From assembly GCA_002898015.1 (NCBI GenBank), contig BDTM01000044.1:1-34986 (forward strand): a DNA stretch of 34,986 nucleotides, in the 5' to 3' direction. Below the pieces are notes generated by a model. It did no database searches, was not told where the DNA came from, and saw only the letters and a list, made by a program, of their open reading frames with translations. The position numbers and the translations under genes are program-made. Source of the DNA: a bacterium BMS3Bbin03 (GTDB lineage: Bacteria > Zhuqueibacterota > JdFR-76 > BMS3Abin05). Within the stretch, counting starts at the first letter, position 1. Each line of letters begins with the position of its first letter. This document shows positions 33,082 through 34,986 of this stretch, one piece after another.

Positions 33082-34570
33082 AACGGAGCCAAAAAACAAA
33101 CAGGCCGGTGAAAACAAAACCGCTTAAAGCGCAGAAAGAATTCACCACGTCGTTGTTGATCCATTTTTTCCCGTGTTCGAACAGTGTTTTCGTATCGCGG
33201 CAGTGGAATCGCTTTTCGGTCATTTTATGACACACCAGGCAGCGGAATTGGGCTTGAAGGGTGGCGCCGAAAAAGCTGTCCACGAGGCTCGCCCCAAGTC
33301 CCGCAAACGTCACCAGGATAACCGCCCGCAGCGGATTTTCGAGAAATGCCGGCGCAATGGCAATCCCGGGGACCGCAATGAACAGGGAACCCAGAAGCGC
33401 GCCGAACAGCCCGATAACCGAGACGCCGCCCGAAGTGCCCGGGATGACCTTTTTGAACGTCGTAATCAATCGGGGAAGCCGCTTCGAGAGAACGCCGATT
33501 TCCGTCGCCCAGGTGTCTGCCGTCACCGCGGCGAGCGATCCGAGGTAAATGATGTACCAGATAGGTGTCGGCCGGATGTACCAGAGGATCATCGAAATGC
33601 CGGCCATGCCGCCGTTTGCCAGAACCTGAGCCCAATCCCTGCGGGAAGATTTTTCAAAAAGGAGGTTGGATTCGGCCTTTCTGGACGGCCACAATTTTGA
33701 CAGGATACTGGAGGAGAAGAAGAAAATCAGAATCGGGACTGCCCAGATCCAGCCGCCAACCCCAAAAATTAAAGTACCCAGCAGAAAGACGGCCATGGCG
33801 CCGCCGATGTCTAAAAAATTCGCCCTGTAAGAAATAAGAACGACCAGTGCCGCCAGCCCCGTGCCGACGGAAAACTGCGTGAGCATCCCGGGGTGCGCCA
33901 GTGAAAGATGCAGGACAAACGTGCCCGTCAGCGGGGCGGTGATGTTGTCCGAACCGGCCCAGGAGAGGGTTTCCGAAAAAGTTGTGATGACGGCGGTTAG
34001 AAACGCGATCCAGATGATCATTCCGGCCGGGAGCGGCGTCCGGCTGAGGTAAGTCAGACCGAGCGCCACAATGAGAAAAGTGGTCACGGCAAATGTGAGC
34101 GAACCTTCAACGGACTTTGAGTCGCGGGTGACATTAAATTTGTGAGGGTGTTTTAAATTTTCCCCCACAATAGCCGCAAAGGCATCGGAAAACGCCAGAA
34201 TGAGGATGCCGATTTGAAGAATCGCCGGATAATGATTCCAAAAAAGCAGCGCCATAATAATCACGGAGACCGGATAAAATATCGTTCCGTAACTGGTTCG
34301 TTTTGTCTCGTGCATGCCTTTGAACTTTTCGGCCTTCAGAGACCACGCATTCACAAGGGTGAAAATGCCGGCCAGGACGATGAGCGGAATATTCGTGCGA
34401 AAGATGAAGGGGGTAAAAAAGATAACAATCCCGGTGGAAATATGCACAAATTTCCGTGTGACTTCAGGCGACCATCCTAAAGCAGAGCGTATTTTTTCCG
34501 CAATTCCGACAATCAAAAAAAGCAGCAAAAATAAAAGTCCGAGATAAATCCATTCGGTTGTTGTGGGCAT
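33080..34570 (-). CDS. Fused polyprenol-kinase-like / DUF92 membrane protein
   Basis: A 496-residue polytopic membrane protein made of two known families. Residues 1 to about 225 resemble the SEC59/phytol-kinase (VTE5) group of CTP-dependent isoprenoid-alcohol kinases: R-K-F-V-H-I-S-T-G (39-47), S-D-A-F-A-A-I-V-G-E (128-137) and K-S-V-E-G-S-L-T-F (152-160). Residues from about 235 are a complete DUF92/TMEM19 domain: A-D-T-W-A-T-E-I-G, G-T-S-G-G-V-S, and a C-terminal W-I-N-N-D-V-V-N. A DUF92 protein in plants, VTE6, phosphorylates phytyl phosphate. Joined, the halves could turn an isoprenoid alcohol into its diphosphate in two steps; that is inference. AGGAG precedes the ATG. Confidence 0.85.
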   Translation of the reverse strand: MPTTTEWIYLGLLFLLLFLIVGIAEKIRSALGWSPEVTRKFVHISTGIVIFFTPFIFRTNIPLIVLAGIFTLVNAWSLKAEKFKGMHETKRTSYGTIFYPVSVIIMALLFWNHYPAILQIGILILAFSDAFAAIVGENLKHPHKFNVTRDSKSVEGSLTFAVTTFLIVALGLTYLSRTPLPAGMIIWIAFLTAVITTFSETLSWAGSDNITAPLTGTFVLHLSLAHPGMLTQFSVGTGLAALVVLISYRANFLDIGGAMAVFLLGTLIFGVGGWIWAVPILIFFFSSSILSKLWPSRKAESNLLFEKSSRRDWAQVLANGGMAGISMILWYIRPTPIWYIIYLGSLAAVTADTWATEIGVLSKRLPRLITTFKKVIPGTSGGVSVIGLFGALLGSLFIAVPGIAIAPAFLENPLRAVILVTFAGLGASLVDSFFGATLQAQFRCLVCHKMTEKRFHCRDTKTLFEHGKKWINNDVVNSFCALSGFVFTGLFVFWLR

Positions 34571-34683
34571 CGATTCGTCTCCTGTTTGAACCTGAATTTT
34601 AATTTTTATAATTTAACAAAATTTTGCTTTTAATCAAAGGAAAAACTAAAATTATTGGTAAAATCTCACTTGCGGGAGGATAC

Positions 34684-34804
34684 GTTTATTTTGAGAACAA
34701 AGATCCATCTGATGGAAAATTATCAGGCTAAGAAGGGGAAGCGCTATAAATGATGCTGACTCAACATAAAAAAAGAAAGGCCCACGAATTTTCACAAATT
34801 ATCA
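34684..34804 (+). repeat. Small dispersed element, direct copy (element B)
   Basis: It starts with a 19-nt block (34684-34702) and ends with a 25-nt block (34780-34804), each identical to the inverted blocks of element A upstream of gcvPB (17749-17767 and 17632-17656). GGATA also precedes the first block in both copies. The 77-nt middle is not like that of element A; here it consists mostly of the left half of the three-hairpin repeat. Confidence 0.7.
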
Positions 34805-34872
34805 CGGATTAAAAAAGGCAGGCCGCTTCAGCGTCCTTTCTATTTTTAGCCCCGCGGTTTACCACGGGGCAG
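34707..34872 (+). repeat. Three-hairpin dispersed repeat, right copy, interrupted
   Basis: Direct repeat of 131-230. The left half (34707-34750) and right half (34824-34872) match the left copy with a few changes. The arms of the second hairpin, GAAGCG (34738-34743) and CGCTTC (34824-34829), are separated by about 73 extra nt in place of the tight loop. The third hairpin (34849-34870) is identical to its counterpart, including the C-A mismatch and TTTA loop. The first hairpin has decayed. Confidence 0.8.
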
Positions 34873-34986
34873 AATAATGCGTCCATTTGTCGTCACCAAA
34901 ACAAATACGAAATCCGACTATCGAAATTCGAAACAAATCCAAAATTCAAATGACCTATTTTCTCAGACATAACCCCAATGGTTCTT

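Larger units (their letters stand above)
34571..34986. other. Repeat-rich intergenic region at the right end
   Basis: No gene is seen. The first 100 nt are A/T-rich leader of the minus-strand fusion gene, with TATAAA on the minus strand near 34605 but no well-spaced -35. Then come element B (34684-34804) and the interrupted three-hairpin repeat (34707-34872). The last 100 nt (about 34880-34975) are a low-complexity run of short phrases such as CGAAATTCG and AAAATTCAAATG, of the sort seen scattered in intergenic DNA. Confidence 0.5.

Noticed and set aside
33173..33700. 175-codon plus-strand frame opposite the DUF92 half
   Set aside because: Arg/Gly/Asp-rich shadow of a real membrane-protein gene.

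Overview
This window carries about 25 well-supported protein genes plus one probable small gene, almost end to end. No rRNA, tRNA, CRISPR array or transposase gene is visible. It looks like chromosomal DNA of a Gram-negative bacterium: PorV/PorQ-like and beta-barrel outer-membrane proteins, a LytM-type peptidase and the murein-recycling ligase Mpl. The protein families (PorV/PorQ, split glycine decarboxylase, nuoABCDHIJKLMN without nuoEFG, DUF502 next to an FtsB-like gene) fit the FCB superphylum, for example a Calditrichota, KSB1 or Ignavibacteria-type lineage. That placement is inference, not proof.

Layout. 1-440 is a repeat-rich leader. 441-10580 is one plus-strand operon, nuoABCDHIJKLMN, encoding the quinone-binding and proton-pumping modules of respiratory complex I; it ends at a clear intrinsic terminator (10621-10658). 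10581-11013 is intergenic and holds a second stem-loop. 11014-17404 is a housekeeping block: a PorV/PorQ-like outer-membrane protein, mnmA-panB (overlapping by 4 nt), a minus-strand M23 peptidase, and divergently from it mutY. 17405-17893 is intergenic with a repeat element and a promoter. 17894-27533 is a plus-strand block: gcvPB followed directly by five signalling genes (REC-GGDEF, HAMP-PAS histidine kinase, REC-PAS-kinase, REC-PAS-PAS-kinase of NtrB type, NtrC-type sigma-54 activator). 27601-34570 is all minus strand. Read in transcription order it is: a fused polyprenol-kinase-like/DUF92 membrane protein, an FtsB/DivIC-like protein, a DUF502 membrane protein, a beta-barrel protein, an RsbW-like kinase, a small protein, a STAS antagonist, and mpl. 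34571-34986 is again repeat-rich.

Working together. The nuo operon supplies respiratory proton pumping. The envelope theme recurs (M23 peptidase, PorV-like protein, beta-barrel, FtsB-like protein, Mpl). The signalling cluster could join phosphorelay, c-di-GMP synthesis and sigma-54 transcription in one operon. A separate partner-switching pair (RsbW-like kinase plus STAS protein) has its own promoter. Three promoters share the pattern TTGNAT, 17 nt, TATATT.

Most worth following: (i) the single polypeptide that joins a VTE5/dolichol-kinase-like half to a DUF92/VTE6-like half; (ii) the five-gene signalling cluster with two receiver-first kinases; (iii) a mosaic family of small non-coding repeats whose copies sit at both window ends and upstream of gcvPB; (iv) a small unknown ORF translationally packed between an anti-sigma-type kinase and its STAS partner.
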